Below, one piece after another: positions 1-6,290 of a DNA stretch of 6,362 bases. Under the pieces are notes generated by a model. It was not told the DNA's origin. It made no database searches and saw nothing but the letters and a program-made list of their open reading frames with translations. Made by a program: the position numbers and the translations under genes. This stretch comes from Verrucomicrobiia bacterium. Its GTDB lineage: Bacteria > Verrucomicrobiota > Verrucomicrobiia > JABWAM01. How positions within the stretch are numbered: position 1 is the stretch's first letter; the number at the start of each line of letters is the position of its first letter. The stretch is from positions 1 through 6,362 of the forward strand of contig JABWAM010000146.1 in NCBI GenBank assembly GCA_013360985.1, given 5' to 3'.

Positions 1-517
1 ACTCGAGGTTCCGTTCCACCGCGTGCCCGCTCGTATGCCGCGCATGAAGCATCTCCGGATTGGCGACCAGGAAACGATAGATCGTGTCGCGCTGGGGACG
101 CCGCACGATCCGCCGACAGCCGCTCCACCAGAGCAACGGAATCACATCCGGATCGTTCGCGTTCGCCACCAGCGCCAGATCGTAATGCGCGTGGCGCAGC
201 GAACGCAGGGCCTCCCGCACGCGACGGTATTTCCCCCGGTAGACATGCAGCGCGTCGATTCCGCGCTGATCGCGGAACAACGGCGCTGCGGCTTCGCTCA
301 CCCAAAATCCGAGAAAAAGGTCCGGGCGCGCGGCGCGCAAGCTCTCGAGCAGCGGCGCGCAAAGCACGGCGTCCCCCATCGCCGTCGTCGCCGCCACGAG
401 CACCCGGCGGAAACCTTCGCGGCGGATCTCCTCCAACGACGTGGAGCGCATCGTTCCCATTGCCGCGAGCCCGCGGTGCGCCCAATAAACGAGAGGATCG
501 CGCACGCGGAGTTTCAT
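1..517 (-). CDS. Glycosyltransferase family 9 (heptosyltransferase-like), N-terminal part, runs off the left edge
   Basis: I translated this by hand from the ATG at 517-515; 172 codons are present and the reading frame stays open to the edge. After a roughly 36-residue lead comes RVLVAATTAMGDAVL (residues 38-52), then APLLESLRAARPD. This is the GT9 N-terminal pattern, in which the Asp of the GD pair (D49 here) corresponds to the catalytic base of WaaC-type heptosyltransferases. Further on, HYDLALVANAND and GCRRIVRRP (about 113-143) match the family's 'YDl.i....' and 'r.G' segments, and HAVERNLE (165-172) fits the conserved 'H.veR.l' helix. GT9 enzymes act at the cytoplasmic face of the inner membrane and add heptose or a related sugar to lipid A core or other glycolipids; the acceptor cannot be told here. 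The start codon overlaps the asnB stop by four bases (ATGA), which suggests translational coupling. The lead before the Rossmann core is longer than usual, so M20 or M23 are alternative starts. The C-terminal sugar-nucleotide domain is outside the window. Confidence 0.85.
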   Translation of the reverse strand, partial: MKLRVRDPLVYWAHRGLAAMGTMRSTSLEEIRREGFRRVLVAATTAMGDAVLCAPLLESLRAARPDLFLGFWVSEAAAPLFRDQRGIDALHVYRGKYRRVREALRSLRHAHYDLALVANANDPDVIPLLWWSGCRRIVRRPQRDTIYRFLVANPEMLHARHTSGHAVERNLE

Positions 518-2418
518 CGAGGCCCGGGCCATTCTGGCCGGAACAAGGCGTCCCATCGCGTCAACGCGTACCACGCCCAGAGCCGCGGAGCGTGATCGGC
601 GCGCCGCGCTCGATGCTCGTCGAACATCCGCCGCAGCGCGCTCCGCTCAAAAGTTCGCTCCAGCCCCGACGACCATGCCCCCGAGATCGCCTCCTCCATC
701 GCGCCGCGCCACGACCCCCGCATCCATTCCCCGATCGGCATACTGAAGCCCTTCTTTCGCCGCTCGAAAAACGACGGAGGCACAAGGTCGCGATAGAGGT
801 TCTTCAACAGGCCTTTCGTCCGCCCGCGGGCATCGAGCTTGAAACGCGGCGGCAACCGCGCCGCGAACGCCGCGACCTCATGATCGAGCAAGGGAGAGCG
901 ACATTCGAGCGAGCACGCCATGCTGGCGGCGTCCACTTTGCGCAGGATATCGTCGGTCAAATAACTCTCCACATCGAGGGCCTGCCATCGAGACAAGCCA
1001 TCCGCCCCGTCGTCCGCGGAGATCGCCGTCCGCAGCACATCGAGCGCGAGGTCTCTCTCCAACGGCTTGCGCCATGCCGCGGAACGCGCGTCGCGCGGCC
1101 ACGCGCCCGCCAGCGCGAGGTAGCGCTCCAACGAACCGAGCGGCAAAATCCGGTCCAGCGCCGTCCGCGGCCAGCGGAGCGTCCGTCTCCGCGGATTCGC
1201 CAACCGCTCGATCTCGAACGCCGCGCGACTCATGGCCAGCCAAGGCCGCCGCAAACCGAACCGCTCGATCCGCGCCGCGCGCATCAGGTCCGCATAACGC
1301 TTGTATCCGCCAAAGAGCTCGTCCCCGCCATCTCCGCTCAGCGCCACCGTCGCTCCCTCGCGCGTAAACTTCGAAAGCAGATGCGTCGGCAGCAGCGATT
1401 GGTCCGCGAACGGCTCGCCGAGTTTGGCAAGGAGCGGATCGAGGAGATCGAGCGCGTCCGCGCGCACCCGCATTTCGTGATGCTCGGTCCCCAGCCTCTC
1501 CGCCGCCTCGCGCGCGTAGGCTGACTCGTCGAAGCGCGGATCGTCGAATCCGATCGTGAAGGTTTTTACCCGCCCCCCCCATCGCGTCATCGCCGCCGCC
1601 GTCACGGTCGAATCCACGCCGCCGCTCAGAAACGCCCCGAGCGGCACGTCGCTGATCAAGCGCAGTTTCACCGCGCGCTCGAACCGCTCGCGAAAACCCT
1701 CTTCGGCCTCCGCGTCGTCCAGCGGCTCGCCCGGCGTCCAGTCGAGCCGCCAGTAGCGGCGCGGCGCCTCCGCCGCGCCGCCCCGCACGAACATTGCGGA
1801 GGCCGCGGAGAGACGCTTCACCTCCGCCCAAGCCGTGCGCGGCGAGGGCACGTATTGCAGCGCGAGATAGGCGTCCACCGCCTCCGGATCCACCCCGCGC
1901 CCCGCATCCGCGAGACGGAGAAGCGCCCCGATCTCCGAGGCGAACCAGAACGCCGCCGCCGTCTCCGCGTAGACGAGCGGTTTCTTCCCGAAACGGTCGC
2001 GCGCGAGGAAGAGCCTCTCCTTCCGCGCGTCATACAGCGCGAAGGCGAACATCCCGCGCAGGCCCTCCAGGCATTCTTCCCCGCGCTCCTCAAACGCATG
2101 GAGGATCACCTCGGTGTCGCTCCGCGTCGCGAAGCGATGCCCTTTTGCCTTCAACCGCTCGCGCAGTTCCTGGAAATTATAGATTTCTCCGTTATGAACC
2201 ACGCGCAACGATCCATCCTCGTTTCCCATGGGTTGATCGCCGCCTTCGAGGTCAATGACGCTCAACCGTCGAAAGCCCAACCCGACCCGGCCATCCGGCG
2301 AAAACCATGTCCCCCGCCGATCCGGCCCGCGATGCTCCAGCGCATCCAAAGCCCGCAAGAACTGTTCTCTCGGAGGCGCCGCGCTCCCCTTGAGGAAATA
2401 ACCGAGAATTCCGCACAT
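514..2418 (-). CDS. asnB: Glutamine-hydrolysing asparagine synthetase / AsnB-type amidotransferase
   Basis: The 634-residue protein is full length for the AsnB family. The N-terminal class II glutaminase domain starts with MCGI, where Cys2 becomes the N-terminal nucleophile after Met removal. It continues with HRGPD (29-33), RLSVIDL (51-57), NGEIYNF (76-82) and a DTEV segment (101-104). The C-terminal ATP-pyrophosphatase domain has the P-loop SGGVDS (265-270), SGDGGDELFGGY (361-372) and a conserved tail with SLECRSPLLDHE (503-514) and KKGFSMPIGEWMRG (555-568). Together these transfer ammonia from glutamine to a carboxylate activated as an acyl-adenylate, classically aspartate to asparagine in the cytoplasm. 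The ATG is fixed by the catalytic Cys2 and by a TGAGG ribosome site 7 nt upstream. The gene lies between a membrane protein and a GT9 glycosyltransferase, the setting in which AsnB paralogues are often found in polysaccharide clusters. The true substrate may therefore be a sugar acid or peptide carboxylate; sequence alone does not decide. A run of eight G lies in the coding strand at codons 280-282. Confidence 0.97.
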   Translation of the reverse strand: MCGILGYFLKGSAAPPREQFLRALDALEHRGPDRRGTWFSPDGRVGLGFRRLSVIDLEGGDQPMGNEDGSLRVVHNGEIYNFQELRERLKAKGHRFATRSDTEVILHAFEERGEECLEGLRGMFAFALYDARKERLFLARDRFGKKPLVYAETAAAFWFASEIGALLRLADAGRGVDPEAVDAYLALQYVPSPRTAWAEVKRLSAASAMFVRGGAAEAPRRYWRLDWTPGEPLDDAEAEEGFRERFERAVKLRLISDVPLGAFLSGGVDSTVTAAAMTRWGGRVKTFTIGFDDPRFDESAYAREAAERLGTEHHEMRVRADALDLLDPLLAKLGEPFADQSLLPTHLLSKFTREGATVALSGDGGDELFGGYKRYADLMRAARIERFGLRRPWLAMSRAAFEIERLANPRRRTLRWPRTALDRILPLGSLERYLALAGAWPRDARSAAWRKPLERDLALDVLRTAISADDGADGLSRWQALDVESYLTDDILRKVDAASMACSLECRSPLLDHEVAAFAARLPPRFKLDARGRTKGLLKNLYRDLVPPSFFERRKKGFSMPIGEWMRGSWRGAMEEAISGAWSSGLERTFERSALRRMFDEHRARRADHAPRLWAWYALTRWDALFRPEWPGPR

Positions 2419-2517
2419 GGTTGAGCCTCAGACGGTCAAAGGCGATCGCGAGGAACGTCGCGTCCCGCCTTGGGAACGTTCACCGCAAGCCCTCCCTCGC
2501 GCGCTGTGAGAAGCGAT
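2419..2517 (-). other. 99-bp gap between the membrane-protein gene and asnB
   Basis: This stretch separates the stop of the upstream membrane-protein gene from the asnB ATG, both on the minus strand. I see the asnB ribosome site, a perfect 8-base palindrome GAACGTTC (2475-2482) and a GCGATCGC palindrome (2442-2449 area). There is no GC hairpin followed by a T-run in either direction and no convincing -35/-10 pair. The gap is compatible with a single transcript or with a separate asnB promoter; I cannot choose. Confidence 0.5.
2426..2430 (-). promoter_or_regulatory. Ribosome binding site of asnB
   Basis: The minus strand reads TGAGG here, 7 nt before the ATG at 2418-2416. This is a good match to the anti-Shine-Dalgarno sequence at normal spacing and agrees with the start required by the catalytic Cys2. 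It is the clearest ribosome site in the window. Confidence 0.7.
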
Positions 2518-4254
2518 TCATTCGGCGAAGGCCGCATTCCAACCCGGAGCGCGAGGCAGCCGATGAAGCCTCCATGCAGCGGACGGAACGTCGCGAAACG
2601 CCCGAAGCAGGCGGGCGAGCCGCCCATCCTCGGCGAACGCATCAGGGTAAACGACGATGACGCCCCCCTCAGGGCGTCCCCGATACTTCAGTTTCGACAG
2701 CGTTTCCGGGTTCTGAAAAGCGGCCTGAGTGACGATCAACCGCTCCTCCACGAGCTCCATCGCGAGCGTCGGCGTCGGCAACCAGAACACCGCGCGCCGT
2801 CCACCGGCAAGATGCTGCAGATCTTCCCGAAACTCCGAGGCCCTTCCCCTCGGCGCCAACTCGTCGAGCCGCACGCCGCACATCCCCACGAGTCCGCGGC
2901 TCGTCGGCGCGCGGATCAGCGTCTTGTCCACGAGAGTCGTCAGACCGTAAAGGAGCGGCACGGCGAACAGCGCCCCGAGCAGCGCGAACGCAAGCCCGCA
3001 TGGGAAAGCTCGCCCCGAACGCCAACGCCGCAACAGCCACCCGAATCCTACCGCCAGCCCGGACAACGCCGCCGGCCGCAAATGCCGAGGCTCGACGCCG
3101 ATCTCGCTTCCGCGCCACGCAAGCAGGGCGAAAACCGCCGGCGCCACCAGCGCCATCGTCAGCGCGAGCATCTGCGGCGCCGTCAACGCGCAGAACGCCG
3201 CCCAAGCCTCCGCCAGCTTCTCGCGCGGCGCCGCCCTCCGCGGGCATGCGGAAACGGAAACGACGCTTCGCTCTTTCGCGGGCCGCGCCAGCGCGAGCAG
3301 CAACAACGCGAGAAGCAGCATCCCTCCGCATCCCGCGAGGATGATTTCTCCTTCCGGCACCGGACGCGAGGGATGCAAAAGCAGCCAACGCAGCATCGCG
3401 TCGAGATCCGTCGGCGCCAGCGGCAGATCCGCGAAGAACCATAACCCGTCCCAATTCGCGGCGCGTTCCTCCAAGGGAAAGATCGGGCTTTGCGCCCCCA
3501 GGTTCCCCCATGCGTCGAGAAGGAGCGCGCCCGCGCCGACGCCGAGAGCAAAGATCGCCAAACGCTTCCAGGAAACGCCGCCCCGCGCCGTCTGAAGAAT
3601 CCAGGCGAGACCGACCGCGCCCGCCGAGACGGCGGCGCTGTACTTGACCAGGGAGAGCGCCGGCAAGAAGAGGCCCGCGGAAAACGAAAACCCGGCCGCG
3701 TCCACCTTCGAGGCGGGACGCCACGCGAAAAGGGTGAGCAGCAAAGCCCAGGGAAAGATCGCCAGGAGAAGGAGATCTCCGCCTTCGTAGGTCGCGCTGT
3801 TGGAGTGCACGAATCTCGTGGCGACAAAGACGAGCGCCAACGCCGCCAGCCGCGCCCCTTGGGCGCCCGACTGATCAAAAACTCCGATCCATCCCATCGC
3901 CGAAAACACCCACGCCGCGAGAAACGTCGTCCGCAACGCTTCTCCCATGTTCATCCCCATCGAGCGAAAAAGATAGGGCGCCCAACCATCGAAAGGCGCC
4001 CCCCCTGTGACCGGGATCAGACGGCTTCGCGACAGATCGTCCGGATCGGCCATCCGCACCGCAATCGGCGTGCCTCCGAATCCCCGCGCCGCCTGCTCCG
4101 CCGCAAGCACTCCCCAGCTCGAATTCACGGTCGCCGCGGGCGACTGTTTCAACGCGCCCCCGAGGGTCAGCGCCGCGACGGCGCCGACCGCGATCCAAAG
4201 CGCCGTCGCCAATCGCGAGCGCCGCGGCACGAAAACGTGAAGGCCTTGAATCAC
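2518..4254 (-). CDS. Multi-spanning inner-membrane protein, function unknown, possibly a GT-C-type glycosyltransferase
   Basis: I do not recognise the exact family of this 578-residue protein. Residues 1-440 hold about ten hydrophobic segments: roughly 14-35, 106-126, 133-149, 160-178, 188-220 (one or two), 231-248, 303-323, 350-380, 393-410 and 416-437. A first extracytoplasmic loop of about 70 residues (36-105) contains NSSWGVLAAEQAARG and PFDGWAPYLF. About 55 residues between segments at 248 and 303 are polar. The last 140 residues (440-578) are soluble, with WLPTPTLAMEL (501-511) and VIVVYPDAF (532-540). A large first loop between TM1 and TM2, many helices and a soluble C-terminal domain is the architecture of GT-C lipid-linked-sugar glycosyltransferases, and the neighbours (AsnB, GT9) fit glycan assembly. 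I see no clear catalytic DxD or ExD motif, so this is only a suggestion. The first usable start is GTG at 4254-4252; a GGAGG-rich stretch sits 19 nt before it, which is too far for normal use. Confidence 0.88.
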   Translation of the reverse strand: MIQGLHVFVPRRSRLATALWIAVGAVAALTLGGALKQSPAATVNSSWGVLAAEQAARGFGGTPIAVRMADPDDLSRSRLIPVTGGAPFDGWAPYLFRSMGMNMGEALRTTFLAAWVFSAMGWIGVFDQSGAQGARLAALALVFVATRFVHSNSATYEGGDLLLLAIFPWALLLTLFAWRPASKVDAAGFSFSAGLFLPALSLVKYSAAVSAGAVGLAWILQTARGGVSWKRLAIFALGVGAGALLLDAWGNLGAQSPIFPLEERAANWDGLWFFADLPLAPTDLDAMLRWLLLHPSRPVPEGEIILAGCGGMLLLALLLLALARPAKERSVVSVSACPRRAAPREKLAEAWAAFCALTAPQMLALTMALVAPAVFALLAWRGSEIGVEPRHLRPAALSGLAVGFGWLLRRWRSGRAFPCGLAFALLGALFAVPLLYGLTTLVDKTLIRAPTSRGLVGMCGVRLDELAPRGRASEFREDLQHLAGGRRAVFWLPTPTLAMELVEERLIVTQAAFQNPETLSKLKYRGRPEGGVIVVYPDAFAEDGRLARLLRAFRDVPSAAWRLHRLPRAPGWNAAFAE

Positions 4255-4355
4255 GAGCGTTCTGATTACCCCGCCTCCTCCCGTTGCTCAAGAAAGGAAG
4301 CGGCCGCCGCGATTTCCGCTTTGTTTCGGGGCGTTTCCCTGGTTCGCTGGATCGC
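4255..4355. promoter_or_regulatory. Divergent intergenic region between the membrane-protein gene and manA
   Basis: Two genes start outward from this 101-bp stretch, so it should contain at least two promoters, possibly shared control. On the minus strand a TTGAGC element (4292-4287 area) is followed after 17 nt by TAATCA, ending about 8 nt before the GTG start. The -35 half is fair and the -10 half is poor. No convincing pair is visible for manA. A purine-rich block on the minus strand (4282-4269) resembles repeated GGAGG. No operator palindrome was found. Confidence 0.4.
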
Positions 4356-5357
4356 GTGAGCCTGCCCCCGGCCATCTGGTTCGTTCCGCGCTATAAGGAA
4401 CGTCCTTGGGGAGGGCAAGCCATCGCCCGGATGGGCGCGCATCCCGCGATCCCCGAAGGCCGCCGCGTCGGCGAATCGTGGGACCTCGTGGATCGCGAAG
4501 GCGACGTGAGCGTCGTGGCGGAAGGGCCTTTCCGCGGACGAACCCTCCGGGATCTTCTCGACGAACGGGGTTCGGAGATCATGGGGCGCCCCTGGCCGCG
4601 CGGCCGCCGATTTCCGCTCCTCGTCAAGATCCTCGACGCGGCGGAACGGCTCTCCCTTCAGGTCCATCCGCCCGCCGCCGTCGCCTCTTCGCTCGGCGGC
4701 GAGCCGAAGACGGAGATGTGGTATCTCCTCGAGGCGACGCCCGACGCGGCGTTGTTCGCCGGATTTCGTCGAGGCGCGTCGCGCGAGGAGTTCGCGCGCG
4801 CGCTGCGCGAAGGCCATCGCTCCCGCATCGAGGCGTTGGTGTGCCGCCTCCGCGTCCAACGCGGAGACGCGTTTTTCGCTCCGTCGGGGCGCCTCCACGC
4901 GATCGACGCAGGATGCCTCATCCTCGAGATCCAACAGAACTCGGACACCACCTACCGGGTCTTCGATTGGGGACGCGTCGGACTCGACGGCCGTCCGCGC
5001 GCGCTCCATCTCGAAGAAAGCCTCCGCTCCATCCATTTCGCGGATATCGAACCGCCGCTCGCCCCGCGCGCGCGAAAGGATGGGATCCGTCTCCTTGCCG
5101 AGTGCGATCATTTTCGCGCCGAGGAATGGTCCGCGAAAGCCTCCGGAGAGATCGCGAATCCGGCGCCCGCGATCCTTCATCCCGTGGACGCGCCCTGCGA
5201 GATCGTGGCCGCGGACGGCGCGCTCTCCGTCCCCGCCGGCGCGACCGCCATCCTCCCCGCCGGCGTCCGTCGCCTGAAACTTTCCTCCCCCGCGATCCTT
5301 GCGTTCGTGGGGGAATCGGCCTTCAAATTGGACGGACTTCCCCCCCGCGCGCGCTGA
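4356..5357 (+). CDS. manA: Class I (zinc) mannose-6-phosphate isomerase
   Basis: This enzyme interconverts mannose-6-phosphate and fructose-6-phosphate in the cytoplasm, the gateway to mannose-1-phosphate and GDP-mannose for glycans or the route for mannose use. From the GTG at 4356 the protein has 333 residues, close to the short bacterial class I form (about 315-330). Visible motifs are PWGG (17-20), GESWDL (39-44), LLVKILDA followed by LSLQVHPP (99-106, zinc ligands Gln102 and His104), PKTEMWYLL (zinc ligand Glu120), SGRLHAI (zinc ligand His181) and LEIQQNSDTTYRVFDWGR (190-207, with the catalytic-loop Arg201). A cupin-like C-terminal half follows. I chose the GTG because family similarity begins a few residues after it. 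An in-frame TTG at 4284 would add 24 unrelated residues. Neither has a strong ribosome site. The gene is divergent from the membrane-protein gene and convergent with pdxA. The final codons run through a C7 and (GC)4 stretch, giving the tail PPRAR. Confidence 0.95.
   Translation: MSLPPAIWFVPRYKERPWGGQAIARMGAHPAIPEGRRVGESWDLVDREGDVSVVAEGPFRGRTLRDLLDERGSEIMGRPWPRGRRFPLLVKILDAAERLSLQVHPPAAVASSLGGEPKTEMWYLLEATPDAALFAGFRRGASREEFARALREGHRSRIEALVCRLRVQRGDAFFAPSGRLHAIDAGCLILEIQQNSDTTYRVFDWGRVGLDGRPRALHLEESLRSIHFADIEPPLAPRARKDGIRLLAECDHFRAEEWSAKASGEIANPAPAILHPVDAPCEIVAADGALSVPAGATAILPAGVRRLKLSSPAILAFVGESAFKLDGLPPRAR
5323..5357. other. Tail-to-tail coding overlap of manA and pdxA
   Basis: The manA stop (TGA, 5355-5357) lies inside pdxA's 3' neighbourhood, and the pdxA stop (minus-strand TGA, 5325-5323) lies inside manA. 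The last 35 bp therefore encode both C-termini on opposite strands. No terminator hairpin can be placed between the genes without lying inside a coding sequence. Confidence 0.9.
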
Positions 5358-6213
5358 GTTTTGCCGCGAGACGGATCGCGGCGATCAGGCTGCCCGGATC
5401 GGCGCGATTTTTCCCCGCCAGCGCGTAGGCCGTCCCATGATCGGGCGATGTGCGCACGATCGGCAAACCGAGGGTGAGGTTCACCCCTTGATCGAAGGCC
5501 ACCATCTTGAGCGGGATCAACCCTTGGTCGTGATACATGCAGACGACGGCATCCACCTTCCCGCGCCATGCGTCGCGAAAGATCGCATCGGGCGTATGCG
5601 GCCCCGTGATCTCGCCTCCAAGCCGCCGCCGCGCGTCGCGCACCGCCGGCGCGACGATCCGCCGCTCCTCGATCCCCTCCTCCCCCGCCGCGCCTCCGTG
5701 CGGATTCAGCGCGGCGACCGCGATCTTCGGCTGCCGGATTCCAAAGCGGCGAAGGGCGGCATGAGCGAGACGAATCGTTTCGCGCACCTTGCGCCGCGAG
5801 AGGAGCCGGGGGACGTCGCGGAGCGGCGTGTGGATCGTGACGAGCGCAACGCGGAGCCGACCGCCGACGAGCATCATCGCGAACGCCTTCGCGCCGGTGC
5901 GCGCCGCGAGCCATTCGGTCTGGCCGGGAAAACGGAAGCCCGCGGCCTTGAGCGCCGCCTTGTTCACGGGGCCGGTGACCAGTGCGGCGTAGCGTCCATC
6001 GAGACAGCCGGCGACGCCCGCCTCGAGGGCGCGCAGCGCGAAACGCGCGCCCAGCCGGGACGGCCTGCCGGGAGCGACGCGCGGAATTTCGCTTCCGAGA
6101 ACGACTTCGTAACGGAACCGGCGATCGAGCTTCCCCGAGCGCAGGGCTTTGCGAACCACTTCGGGACCGATGCCGGAAGGATCGCCGAGAGTGATCGCGA
6201 TGATGCGCCGCAT
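5323..6213 (-). CDS. pdxA: 4-hydroxythreonine-4-phosphate dehydrogenase (PdxA family)
   Basis: PdxA oxidises 4-phosphohydroxy-L-threonine with NAD to a product that decarboxylates to 3-amino-2-oxopropyl phosphate, which PdxJ uses to make pyridoxine 5'-phosphate. The 296-residue protein starts ITLGDPSGIGPEV (7-19) straight after MRRIIA, so the ATG at 6213 is well supported although no good ribosome site precedes it. Next come VTGPVNKAAL (79-88), PGQTEWLA (96-103), TIHTPLRDVP (126-135), ALNPHGG (168-174), MYHDQGL (226-232), VNLTLGLP (244-251) and RTSPDHGTA (254-262). The three divalent-metal histidines of the E. coli enzyme (166, 211, 266) correspond to His128, His172 and His228. The usual GHTE motif (E. 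coli His136-Thr137) reads GQTE here. The protein is about 30 residues shorter than E. coli PdxA; the loss is largely in the segment between residues 20 and 75. The gene's role in B6 synthesis is independent of the glycan genes. A PdxA2-type dehydrogenase for sugar-acid catabolism is the main alternative. Confidence 0.95.
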   Translation of the reverse strand: MRRIIAITLGDPSGIGPEVVRKALRSGKLDRRFRYEVVLGSEIPRVAPGRPSRLGARFALRALEAGVAGCLDGRYAALVTGPVNKAALKAAGFRFPGQTEWLAARTGAKAFAMMLVGGRLRVALVTIHTPLRDVPRLLSRRKVRETIRLAHAALRRFGIRQPKIAVAALNPHGGAAGEEGIEERRIVAPAVRDARRRLGGEITGPHTPDAIFRDAWRGKVDAVVCMYHDQGLIPLKMVAFDQGVNLTLGLPIVRTSPDHGTAYALAGKNRADPGSLIAAIRLAAKLSARGGEVRPI

Positions 6214-6290
6214 GAGAAGTTTTTCGCCGCGACGAGAAGCGCTCCGTCAAGAGATGGACGAACACCCAAATCCACGGATCAGCTCCATTT
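6214..6290 (-). other. 77-bp leader upstream of pdxA
   Basis: On the minus strand this contains TTGACG (6250-6245), a fair -35 hexamer, but the sequence 17 nt further on is GCGAAA and does not resemble a -10. No Shine-Dalgarno sequence lies within 15 nt of the pdxA ATG; the nearest bases are CGGCGAAAAACTTCTC. A 13-codon frame beginning with ATG just after the TGA at 6291 is too short to call. Confidence 0.35.

Noticed and set aside
460..1524. Long plus-strand open frame of 354 codons opposite asnB
   Set aside because: It is antisense to conserved AsnB motifs, extremely rich in Arg, Pro and Ala, has no recognisable domain, and is what GC-rich coding DNA produces on its complement.
2442..2482. 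Palindromes GCGATCGC and GAACGTTC before asnB as operator sites
   Set aside because: Both are only 8 bases, are not arranged as a pair with regular spacing, and such short palindromes are expected by chance in GC-rich DNA.
2470..3444. Plus-strand open frame of 324 codons opposite the membrane gene
   Set aside because: Arg/Gln/Pro-rich low-complexity composition. The minus-strand frame gives clean hydrophobic helices with natural spacing, which a shadow frame would not.
4284..4358. TTG at 4284 as the manA start
   Set aside because: It would add 24 residues rich in Gly and Arg that are not part of the phosphomannose isomerase fold; similarity begins just after the GTG at 4356. It remains possible because neither start has a clear ribosome site.
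3490..4359. Plus-strand open frame of 289 codons leading toward manA
   Set aside because: Composition is dominated by Arg, Lys and Glu with no domain; it is the complement of hydrophobic membrane codons in the real gene.
4266..5180. Minus-strand open frame of 304 codons opposite manA
   Set aside because: It is antisense to all zinc-site motifs of ManA and shows no family features of its own.
6222..6250. TTGACG with downstream A-rich bases as a pdxA promoter
   Set aside because: The -35 hexamer is good but the bases at proper spacing are GCGAAA, with no resemblance to a -10 element.
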